Source: DASVBJ01 sp036375895 (GTDB taxonomy: Bacteria > Actinomycetota > Actinomycetes > JACCUZ01). Taken from it: a stretch of 9,105 nucleotides of DNA. The stretch is from NCBI GenBank assembly GCA_036375895.1, contig DASVBJ010000325.1, positions 1 through 9,105 on the forward strand, written 5' to 3'. Made by a program: the position numbers and the translations under genes. Of this stretch, positions 1 through 6,605 are shown in pieces. Positions within the stretch are counted from its first letter, which is position 1, and the number at the start of each line of letters is the position of its first letter. A model generated the notes under the pieces. It was not told where the DNA came from and searched no databases. It was given only the letters and a program-made list of their open reading frames with translations.

Positions 1-659
1 TCGACGCGGCTCGGGCCGACGCGCTGCGGCTCGCCGAGGTGGCGGACCGGTGCAGCTCGTGGACCCGGGGCGCGACGGCGGTGTGGCTCCGCCGGGTCGG
101 GCTGCCCGACCTCGAGCTGCCCTGGTCCAGCGACAGCGTTCCCGCGCCGTACGCGAGCACGCTGGCCGGTGACTGGCGCGGCGCGGCGGCCGCGTGGACG
201 GAGCTCGGTTGCCCGTACGACGCGGCGCTGGCGTTGCTCGACTCGTCCGACGAGGAGGACCTGCGGGAGGCGCTGGGGCGCTTCGACGAGCTCGGGGCGG
301 TCGCGACCGCGAGGCTGACCCGGCGCAGGATGCGCGGCCTCGGGCTCAAGGCCGTGCCGGCCGGGCCGCGGGCGACGACCCGGTCGCATGCCTTCGGGCT
401 GACCCGCCGTGAGCAGGAGGTGCTCGGGCTGGTCTGCGCCGGGCTGGCCAACGCCGAGATCTCCCGCCGCCTGTTCATCTCCGAGCGGACCGTCGACCAC
501 CACGTCTCCGCGGTGCTGGGCAAGATGGGTGTCCGGTCTCGCGGGCTGGCCGCGACCGAGGCGCTCCGGCTGGGCCTGGTCGAGGTCCCGCCGGACCGGG
601 CACTCCAAGATCAGGCCCTGCAAGATCAGGCACTGCCACGTCAGGCATTGCCAGACTAG
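1..659 (+). CDS. LuxR-family ATPase-type transcriptional regulator, C-terminal part (5' end outside window)
   Basis: The reading frame is open from base 3, so this is the 3' end of a longer gene; the GTG at 39 is only an internal candidate. The C-terminal LuxR helix-turn-helix lies at about 399-575. It starts LTRREQEVL, continues GLANAEISRRLFIS, and has the recognition helix ERTVDHHVSAVL followed by KMGV. Upstream is a helical stretch (AGDWRGAAAAWTELGCPYDAA, then LREALGRFDELGA), typical of the region before the DNA-binding domain in large actinobacterial LuxR regulators with an N-terminal AAA/NACHT-like ATPase. That ATPase is not visible here. Such proteins bind DNA through the C-terminal domain; the target and signal are unknown. 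The last 20 or so residues are an imperfect pentapeptide repeat (ALQDQ, ALQDQ, ALPRQ, ALPD-stop) encoded by a 15-bp tandem repeat and are probably disordered. The family call is firm; the role is not known. Confidence 0.88.
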   Translation, partial: DAARADALRLAEVADRCSSWTRGATAVWLRRVGLPDLELPWSSDSVPAPYASTLAGDWRGAAAAWTELGCPYDAALALLDSSDEEDLREALGRFDELGAVATARLTRRRMRGLGLKAVPAGPRATTRSHAFGLTRREQEVLGLVCAGLANAEISRRLFISERTVDHHVSAVLGKMGVRSRGLAATEALRLGLVEVPPDRALQDQALQDQALPRQALPD

Positions 660-688
660 GCACTCGCAGATTAGGCACCGCCGCGTCA
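599..688 (+). repeat. Six-unit 15-bp tandem repeat across the regulator stop codon
   Basis: Six contiguous 15-base units start at 599, 614, 629, 644, 659 and 674, with consensus near GGCACTGCCAGATCA. All begin GGC. The unit length is divisible by three, so each copy adds five residues in the regulator's frame. The stop TAG (657-659) is the repeat's CAG codon with C changed to T. Unit 5 holds a second in-frame TAG (672-674). The array therefore continues beyond the end of the coding region. Confidence 0.9.
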
Positions 689-765
689 CAACCTGGGCAC
701 CGTTCCCGATTCGCGCTGACGCCACACGCTCCTACCGTCCGGTTGACCGCATCCACCGCGACACC

Positions 766-771
766 GAGGAG
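766..771 (+). promoter_or_regulatory. Ribosome binding site of the DUF4242 gene
   Basis: GAGGAG lies 6 bases before the ATG at 778 and fixes the start of the small DUF4242 protein inside a much longer open frame. Confidence 0.75.
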
Positions 772-777
772 CGCCCG

Positions 778-1029
778 ATGCCACTGTTCATGGACGTCCA
801 TCACCTCGACGGCGGGGCTACCGCCGCCGACGTGGCCAAGGCCCACATGGCCGACCTGCAGACGCAGGGCAAGTACGACGTGCGCTACCTGCGCTACTGG
901 GTGAACGAGGACCAGGGCAAGGTCTTCTGCCTGGTCGAGGCCCCGTCCGACGCCGCCGCGGCGACCGTGCACCGCGAGGCGCACGGCCTGGTCGCGGACG
1001 AGATCTACCAGGTGCAGGAAGGCTCCTGA
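778..1029 (+). CDS. DUF4242 family small protein, possibly nickel-binding
   Basis: This 83-residue protein begins MPLFMDVHHLDGG and continues through KYDVRYLRYWVNEDQGKVFCLVEAPS to end near VADEIYQVQEGS. The F-M-D-V-H-H start, the GKVFCLVEAPS strand, the HREAHG segment and the ADEIY end are the hallmarks of DUF4242. From memory, the Streptomyces coelicolor member SCO4226 is a small ferredoxin-like-fold protein that binds nickel; the His residues here (positions 8-9 and in HREAHG) could serve a similar role, but this is inference. There is no signal peptide or membrane segment, so it should be cytosolic. The start follows GAGGAG at good spacing. The next gene begins one base after the stop, which implies co-transcription and translational coupling. 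No clear promoter was seen in the 118 bases upstream, part of which is the tandem repeat. Confidence 0.85.
   Translation: MPLFMDVHHLDGGATAADVAKAHMADLQTQGKYDVRYLRYWVNEDQGKVFCLVEAPSDAAAATVHREAHGLVADEIYQVQEGS
1016..1022 (+). promoter_or_regulatory. Ribosome binding site of the secreted-protein gene
   Basis: AGGAAGG lies inside the 3' end of the DUF4242 coding region, 8 bases before the ATG at 1031. It supports that start and translational coupling of the pair. Confidence 0.7.
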
Positions 1030-1030
1030 G

Positions 1031-1564
1031 ATGGCCGGGAAGCTGACTGCGAAGGTCCTGGTGCTGGGCGCTCTGGCACTGGCCCTGCCGGGTGTGGGGA
1101 CGGCGAACGCCACCGCGGCCGACGACCCGGCGAGCGCGCGCGCCGCCACCGCGGGGTTCCACCGGATCGCCGCCGCCGAGGACGCCGGCTACGGGCTCTT
1201 CACCGACGCCGACGGCATCGCGTGCATCGACAAGCCGGGCAGTGGAGCGATGGGCGTGCACTTCGTGAACGGCGGGAACGTCGACGCCGTCATCGACGCC
1301 ACCCTCCCCGAGGCGCTGATCTACGAGCCGACCCGCGACGGGCGGATGCGGCTGGTCGGCGTGGAGTACGTCGTCATCAAGGAGGTCTGGGACGCCACCC
1401 ACACGTCCCGGCCGTCGCTGTTCGGGCAGCAGTTCGAGGAGACGGGCGCGGTCAACCGGTACGGGCTGCCGCCGTTCTACTCGCTGCACGCCTGGATCTG
1501 GAAGCACAACCCGGCCGGGATGTTGGCCGACTGGAACCCCGAGGTGAGCTGCGCCTACGCCTAG
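1031..1564 (+). CDS. Secreted protein of unknown function (conserved hypothetical type)
   Basis: This 177-residue protein has a clear Sec signal peptide: Lys4 and Lys8, a hydrophobic core at about residues 9-19, and signal-peptidase-I-like Ala-x-Ala sites ending at residues 27 or 29. The mature part has two cysteines only, Cys65 in GIACIDKPG and Cys174 four residues from the end, well placed for a disulfide. Conserved-looking blocks are DAGYGLF, GSGAMGVHFVNGG, PEALIYEP, LVGVEYVVI, RYGLPPFYSLHAWIWKHNP and GMLADWNPEVSC. I recognise this as a widespread type of conserved hypothetical exported protein but know no assigned function. The gene starts one base after the DUF4242 stop, so the two form one unit and may share a task. 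A strong stem-loop follows its stop. A metal- or ligand-binding role would be a guess. Confidence 0.8.
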   Translation: MAGKLTAKVLVLGALALALPGVGTANATAADDPASARAATAGFHRIAAAEDAGYGLFTDADGIACIDKPGSGAMGVHFVNGGNVDAVIDATLPEALIYEPTRDGRMRLVGVEYVVIKEVWDATHTSRPSLFGQQFEETGAVNRYGLPPFYSLHAWIWKHNPAGMLADWNPEVSCAYA

Positions 1565-1580
1565 CGTCGGTTCGCTGGTG

Positions 1581-1612
1581 CCGCGCCCGGCCGGCTCGAC
1601 GGCCGGGCGCGG
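1581..1612. terminator. Perfect 13-bp stem-loop between convergent genes
   Basis: CCGCGCCCGGCCG (1581-1593) pairs perfectly with CGGCCGGGCGCGG (1600-1612) across the 6-base loop GCTCGA. The stem extends outward by a G-C pair and a wobble pair. It lies 16 bases after the stop of the secreted-protein gene and about 30 bases beyond the minus-strand thioesterase stop, so it can serve both directions. There is no T-tract, as is common for actinobacterial terminators. Confidence 0.82.
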
Positions 1613-1641
1613 CGCTGGAGCGAGCGCGCTGAGGATCGAGG

Positions 1642-2061
1642 CTAACTCTCGTCGCCGGGGTGCTGCTGGTAGCGCGCGAGGAACGCGCGCTCCTCGGGCG
1701 CCACCCGACGGGGACGCTGTTGGTCGAGGTCGTAGGGCACGAGCAGCGACGACGCCCGGGCGAACAGGGTGGACTCGTCGTGGACCTCGTAGTGGATCTC
1801 GAACGACGCGCCCTTGATCGCGCCCACCCACAGGTCGATGTCGACCCCGCGAGGGTGGTAGACGAGCGGCCGCTTGTACTCGATCTCGTGCCGGGCGACC
1901 AGCACGCCGGCGGACAGCGCCTGGGCGCCCATCTGGGCGCCCAGCCCGAACAGCATGTCGACGCGGGCGTCCTCGAGGTAGGTCAGGTAGACGACGTTGT
2001 TGACGTGCCCGTAGGCGTCCATGTCCGACCACCGCATCGGGCAGCGGAACGTGTGCCTCAC
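1642..2061 (-). CDS. 4HBT-family hot-dog thioesterase (second of a tandem pair)
   Basis: This 139-residue protein has the single hot-dog fold of 4-hydroxybenzoyl-CoA-thioesterase-like enzymes, which hydrolyse acyl-CoA thioesters in the cytosol. The diagnostic N-terminal block reads RWSDMDAYGHVNNVVYLTYLEDAR. Asp15 matches the catalytic Asp of the 4HBT active site, and GHVNN leads into the central helix. A second block, HEIEYKRPLVYHP, is the usual following strand. The start is GTG at 2061, whose bases overlap the TGA of the preceding thioesterase (GTGA, 2058-2061), so translation is coupled. The two proteins share the N-terminal motif and an ERAF-x-x-RY ending, suggesting tandem duplication and possibly a heteromer. 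In Mycobacterium tuberculosis a similar small thioesterase (Rv2475c) sits downstream of the EttA gene. The substrate cannot be inferred. Confidence 0.92.
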   Translation of the reverse strand: MRHTFRCPMRWSDMDAYGHVNNVVYLTYLEDARVDMLFGLGAQMGAQALSAGVLVARHEIEYKRPLVYHPRGVDIDLWVGAIKGASFEIHYEVHDESTLFARASSLLVPYDLDQQRPRRVAPEERAFLARYQQHPGDES

Positions 2062-2465
2062 GACGCGTCCTCGAGGTACCGGCTCCAGAACGCTCGCTCG
2101 TCGTCGTCCAGCGGACGACTGCTGTCCGTGGCGTAGTCGAAGGCGACGCAGACCGCGTCCACCCGGGCCACGACGTCTCCGCCCTGCGACATCTCCTGCC
2201 GCAGGGTGAAGGACTTGGTGCCGACCTTCACCACCCAGCTCTCGATCGGCAGCGACTCGTCGACCCGGTAGCGGACCTGGCGCAGGTAGTCGACGTCGAG
2301 GTGCACGAGGATCACCCCGCCGACGCCGCTGTCGTCACGCCGCGGCGCCTGCAGGCACAGTGCGATGCGCGCGTCCTCGATGAGCCCGAGCATCCGGGCG
2401 TGGTTGACGTGCCCGAGCATGTCCGGGTCCGACCAACGCAGCTGAGCACTGTGGTGGTGACGCAT
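2058..2465 (-). CDS. 4HBT-family hot-dog thioesterase (first of a tandem pair)
   Basis: This 135-residue protein starts MRHHHSAQLRWSDPDMLGHVNHARMLGLIEDAR, the 4HBT-type signature with catalytic-type Asp15 and GHVNH. HLDVDYLRQVRY and the strands IESWVVKVG and SFTLRQEM fit the rest of a hot-dog domain. The open frame extends further upstream, but the ATG at 2465 gives the expected family length and lies 10 bases after the ettA stop (2476-2478), so it is probably co-transcribed with ettA. No strong Shine-Dalgarno site is visible; re-initiation after ettA is likely. Its TGA overlaps the GTG of the next thioesterase. Family members act as homodimers or tetramers on acyl-CoAs; with two adjacent paralogues, mixed assemblies are conceivable. 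The substrate is unknown. Confidence 0.92.
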   Translation of the reverse strand: MRHHHSAQLRWSDPDMLGHVNHARMLGLIEDARIALCLQAPRRDDSGVGGVILVHLDVDYLRQVRYRVDESLPIESWVVKVGTKSFTLRQEMSQGGDVVARVDAVCVAFDYATDSSRPLDDDERAFWSRYLEDAS

Positions 2466-2475
2466 CGACCGGTCG

Positions 2476-4140
<1,665 letters not shown>

Positions 4141-4147
4141 GCCCCCA

Positions 4148-4153
4148 AGCCTA
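4148..4153 (-). promoter_or_regulatory. Candidate -10 element for a leaderless ettA transcript
   Basis: On the minus strand TAGGCT is followed by exactly 7 bases and then the ATG of ettA. This is the spacing expected if transcription starts at or next to the initiation codon. The only purine-rich run upstream (GGGGG) is too close to the ATG for a normal Shine-Dalgarno site. No good -35 hexamer is visible. Confidence 0.4.
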
Positions 4154-4166
4154 GGTCCCGGCGGGA

Positions 4167-4224
4167 GCCGCGCCCGAATCGGACGGTCGTCGGGGGAAGG
4201 TCGACCGGACGGTCCGGGCGCGGC
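4167..4224 (-). terminator. Stem-loop after ssbB; candidate terminator or attenuator
   Basis: GCCGCGCCCG (4167-4176) and CGGGCGCGGC (4215-4224) form a perfect 10-bp stem around a 38-base loop, starting 7 bases after the ssbB stop. The 9-mer CGGACGGTC occurs at 4180-4188 in the loop and at 4206-4214, and CCGGAC-G-GTCCGG (4205-4217) is an alternative small palindrome. There is no T-tract, and the large loop lowers confidence in termination. Confidence 0.4.
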
Positions 4225-4231
4225 CGGCCGG

Positions 4232-4747
4232 TCAGGCGGCGCTCTCCTCCCGCCCGCCGGGGTCCGCCGGGCCCTCGTCGGGCCCGAACCCGTCACCCGT
4301 CGGCCGGTCCTCGAGCAGCTCACCCGTGACCGGGTCGAAGGGCTCGTCGTCGAGCTCGCTCACGCTCTCCCGGTCGGCCGCACTGGTCGGCGTGACCTTC
4401 GTGAACGTCGAGATCCCTCGGGACAGGTCGTGGCCGAGCGCGTAGGCCTCGATCTCCAGCACCGCGCGACGCTGACCGTCCTTCTCGTAGCTGCGGTGAC
4501 GCAGCCGGCCGTGCACGACCACGGGCTGGCCCGTCCGCAGCGAGGCGAAGACGTTCTCGGCCATGGCCCGCCAGCAGGACACCGTGTAGAAGGTCGTGTC
4601 CCCGTCGCGCCAGGAGTTGATGTCCCGGTTGTAGCGCCGCTCGGTCGAGGCCAGGCGGAAGCTCACCACGCGCACCCCACCCGACGTCACCCGCATCTTC
4701 GGCTCCTGGGCGACGTTGCCCACCACCGTGACGATCGTCTCGTTCAC
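4232..4747 (-). CDS. ssbB: SsbB-type single-stranded DNA-binding protein
   Basis: This 171-residue protein has an OB fold at about residues 1-112. It begins NETIVTVVGNVAQEPK after the initiator and continues VRVVSFRLASTERRYNR, FYTVSCWRAMAENVFASL and GQPVVVHGRLRHRSYEKDG to EIEAYALGHDLSRG. The tail is Asp/Glu/Pro-rich and ends GGREESAA. It lacks the acidic DDxPF-type tip by which replicative SSB recruits partner proteins, so this is the paralogue called SsbB in Streptomyces (implicated there in chromosome segregation during sporulation) rather than the essential SSB beside rpsR. The GTG start at 4747 is fixed by GAGGAGG five bases upstream. The equivalent pair in M. tuberculosis is Rv2478c-Rv2477c. 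Two DnaA-box-like sites lie about 100-140 bases upstream. Oligomer state and partners are not visible in the sequence. Confidence 0.92.
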   Translation of the reverse strand: MNETIVTVVGNVAQEPKMRVTSGGVRVVSFRLASTERRYNRDINSWRDGDTTFYTVSCWRAMAENVFASLRTGQPVVVHGRLRHRSYEKDGQRRAVLEIEAYALGHDLSRGISTFTKVTPTSAADRESVSELDDEPFDPVTGELLEDRPTGDGFGPDEGPADPGGREESAA

Positions 4748-4752
4748 CGCTG

Positions 4753-4759
4753 CCTCCTC
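4753..4759 (-). promoter_or_regulatory. Ribosome binding site of ssbB
   Basis: GAGGAGG on the minus strand lies 5 bases before the GTG at 4747. It decides this start within a frame open up to 4942. Confidence 0.85.
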
Positions 4760-4770
4760 GAGTCCCCCGC

Positions 4771-4799
4771 GCTGGCCGACGTCCCGGCCGCGGGCCAGC
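4771..4799 (-). promoter_or_regulatory. Inverted repeat in the ssbB leader
   Basis: GCTGGCC (4771-4777) and GGCCAGC (4793-4799) are perfect inverted repeats with a 15-base spacer, just upstream of the ssbB ribosome site. This could be a leader hairpin or an operator. In such GC-rich DNA a 7-bp match can arise by chance. Confidence 0.3.
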
Positions 4800-4849
4800 C
4801 CCGAGGCTGCCGGGCCGCGGGGTCCGGCGGACAGGCCCGCCAACCGATC

Positions 4850-4858
4850 TGTGGACAC
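4850..4858 (-). promoter_or_regulatory. DnaA-box-like 9-mer (one mismatch)
   Basis: The minus strand reads GTGTCCACA, one base from the actinobacterial DnaA-box consensus TTGTCCACA. It is in the same orientation as the perfect site 27 bases away, and about 103 bases upstream of the ssbB start. Confidence 0.4.
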
Positions 4859-4876
4859 GTCCGTCGTCCCGTTGCG

Positions 4877-4885
4877 TGTGGACAA
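4877..4885 (-). promoter_or_regulatory. DnaA-box-like 9-mer (perfect match)
   Basis: The minus strand reads TTGTCCACA, identical to the DnaA-box consensus described for Streptomyces and mycobacteria. It lies in the non-coding spacer upstream of ssbB. Binding is inferred only from the match. Confidence 0.5.
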
Positions 4886-4908
4886 GGCCGCGGTGGTCGG
4901 CTCGGCAC

Positions 4909-4970
4909 GCCGGGGCCCACCGCTCAGCCTGCCGGGGCCCACCGCTCAGCCCGCCGGGCCCACCTCAGCC
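4909..4970. repeat. 22-bp tandem repeat across the 3' end of the second GTPase gene
   Basis: A 21-base block (GCCGGGGCCCACCGCTCAG followed by CC) is identical at 4909-4929 and 4931-4951. A shortened copy at 4953-4970 includes the TGA stop (4965-4967) of the GTPase gene. The GGGCCC cores of the first two units can pair and form hairpins just after the stop, so the array may also help terminate transcription. Confidence 0.85.
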
Positions 4971-6605
4971 CGCCCGGGCCCGGTCGAGGGCGTCCCGCGC
5001 CTGCGCATGACGGGCCAGCTCGGCCGCCACCGGCTCGAGGACAAGGCGGTCGGCGACGCCGTCGATGGCAGACCGCAGCCGCCTCTCCGCGCGCCGTCGG
5101 CGTGCCGCTGCCCCCGCGCGCGCGAGCGGTCGGCCGGCCCAGGCGATGAGCAGGCCGAGCACCAGCCCGCCCACGAGCAGGAGCGTCGGCACCGCCAGGC
5201 CCAGCAGCTCGGGCGTCGGCGGCTCGGGCAGGCGCAGGTAGCCGCCGACCCCGAGCAGGGCGAGCCAGCAGCCCCCGACGATTGCGGCGGCCACGAGCAG
5301 CCACTGCAGGCCGCCGAGCAGCCGCCAGGACACGGGCGTCCGCTCGACGCCGAGGTCGGTGCCGACCACGGCCGCGTCCAGAGCGTCGCGCAGCTCGCCC
5401 GAGCGGGCGCCGGCCGCCCGGCGGACCGCTTCCTGCCAGCGCACCGGCAGGCCCTCCGCGGACTCCGCGACCACCCGGCGTACGGCCGTGTCGACCCGGG
5501 CGCGCTGCGCCCGCGTCGGCTCGGGCACCGAGGAGCGCACCATGGCACGCACCTCCCGGCGGTCGTCGGAGCGCAGGTGCAGGCGGCGCAGGGGGTCCGG
5601 CCGCAGGCCACGCACCCAGCGGGACGGCGGCCACCCGGTCGCGTCGGCCGCACGCAGCCGCCACGACTCCTCGACCGCCTCGCCGATGACGGGCACCCCG
5701 GCCGACGACGCGAGCGCGTCGACGAGCGCCGCCCGCTCGGGCTCGCCCGGAGGCGCCGGAGTCGTGCCGCCGACGGCCGCGGCCAGGTCGTCGACGACGT
5801 CCTCGATGTCGGCGACCAGCCGGTCGCTGCGCGCCCGGCGGCGTCGGACGGTCTCGGCGAGCACCGCCCGCAACACGTCGAGCCCGGCACCCGACCGGGC
5901 CGAGCACGTCAGGACCTTCGCCCGCGGCAGGCCGTCATCGGCGAGCAGCTTCCGCATGTCGTCGGCGCACTCGGCCGCCGCGAACGGGTTCAGCGTGTCG
6001 ATCTGGTTGAGCACGATCACGGTCACGGCGTCGTGTCCGGAAAGCCGGCGCAGGTAGCCCTGGTGCAGCGCGGCGTCGGCGTACTTCTGCGGGTCGACGA
6101 CCCAGACCAGCAGATCGACCATCTCCACGAGCCGGTCGACCTCGATCCGGTGCTCGACGGCCGTCGAGTCGTGGTCGGGCAGGTCGAGCAGCACAAGCCC
6201 TTCCAGATCGCGCTGCTCCGCCGCCACCAGGTCCCGGTGCCGGGTGGTCGTCTGCCGCCGTGGCACCCCGAGCCACTGCACCAGCGGCGTCGCCCCTTCG
6301 GTGCCCCACACGCAGGCGAACGCCTTGGAGGTCGTGGGCCGGCGCACTCCCGCCGGGGACAGGTCCGCCCCGGCGAGCGCGTTGAAGAGCGACGACTTGC
6401 CGCCGCCGGTCGCACCGGCGAGCGCTACCACGGTGTGCTCGCCGGACAGGCGCAGCCGCTCCCCCGCCCTGGTGGCGACCGCCCGGGCCCGCGTCACGAG
6501 CGCCTTGTCCACCCGCCCATCGATGGCGCCCAGCGCCTCGTCGAGAGCAGCGAGCATCGCTGGCAGGTCGGTGCGGCGGTGCCGGCCCCGGAACAGCCGG
6601 CTCAC
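4965..6605 (-). CDS. Dynamin-like membrane GTPase (second of a tandem pair, DynA/DynB type)
   Basis: This 546-residue protein has a complete G domain followed by a helical region and two membrane segments. Motifs are G1 GATGGGKSS (64-72), G2 around RRPTTS (Thr91-Thr92), G3 DLPDHDS (141-147), G4 NQID (200-203) and a G5-like SAR (235-237). Hydrophobic segments at about 431-455 and 466-490, joined by the loop RLPEPPTPE, form a hairpin, with an Arg-rich stretch and a helical tail behind. Two such genes in tandem with this layout fit the actinobacterial dynamin-like pair DynA/DynB, which in Streptomyces stabilise FtsZ rings at sporulation septa. The GTG start at 6605 overlaps the upstream TGA (GTGA, 6602-6605) and follows GGAGG by 7 bases; the longer open frame to 6986 is a shadow. 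An Era/YfjP-like GTPase label is the main alternative. Confidence 0.83.
   Translation of the reverse strand: MSRLFRGRHRRTDLPAMLAALDEALGAIDGRVDKALVTRARAVATRAGERLRLSGEHTVVALAGATGGGKSSLFNALAGADLSPAGVRRPTTSKAFACVWGTEGATPLVQWLGVPRRQTTTRHRDLVAAEQRDLEGLVLLDLPDHDSTAVEHRIEVDRLVEMVDLLVWVVDPQKYADAALHQGYLRRLSGHDAVTVIVLNQIDTLNPFAAAECADDMRKLLADDGLPRAKVLTCSARSGAGLDVLRAVLAETVRRRRARSDRLVADIEDVVDDLAAAVGGTTPAPPGEPERAALVDALASSAGVPVIGEAVEESWRLRAADATGWPPSRWVRGLRPDPLRRLHLRSDDRREVRAMVRSSVPEPTRAQRARVDTAVRRVVAESAEGLPVRWQEAVRRAAGARSGELRDALDAAVVGTDLGVERTPVSWRLLGGLQWLLVAAAIVGGCWLALLGVGGYLRLPEPPTPELLGLAVPTLLLVGGLVLGLLIAWAGRPLARAGAAARRRRAERRLRSAIDGVADRLVLEPVAAELARHAQARDALDRARAG

Noticed and set aside
599..688. CRISPR array
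   Set aside because: The 15-bp units are directly adjacent with no unique spacers; it is a simple tandem repeat.
710..738. Promoter for the DUF4242 gene (TTCGCG, 17 bases, TACCGT)
   Set aside because: The -10 is acceptable but the -35 is poor; such matches are frequent, so it is not listed as a feature.
818..2032. 404-codon minus-strand open frame
   Set aside because: It crosses two well-supported plus-strand genes and the terminator, and its product is Arg/Pro-rich without domains.
4141..4323. N-terminal extension of EttA by 61 residues
   Set aside because: The extension is Pro/Arg-rich and overlaps the ssbB 3' end; the ATG at 4140 gives the conserved EttA N terminus and length.
4850..4885. 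Replication origin
   Set aside because: Only two DnaA-box-like sites, no AT-rich unwinding region and no dnaA/dnaN nearby.
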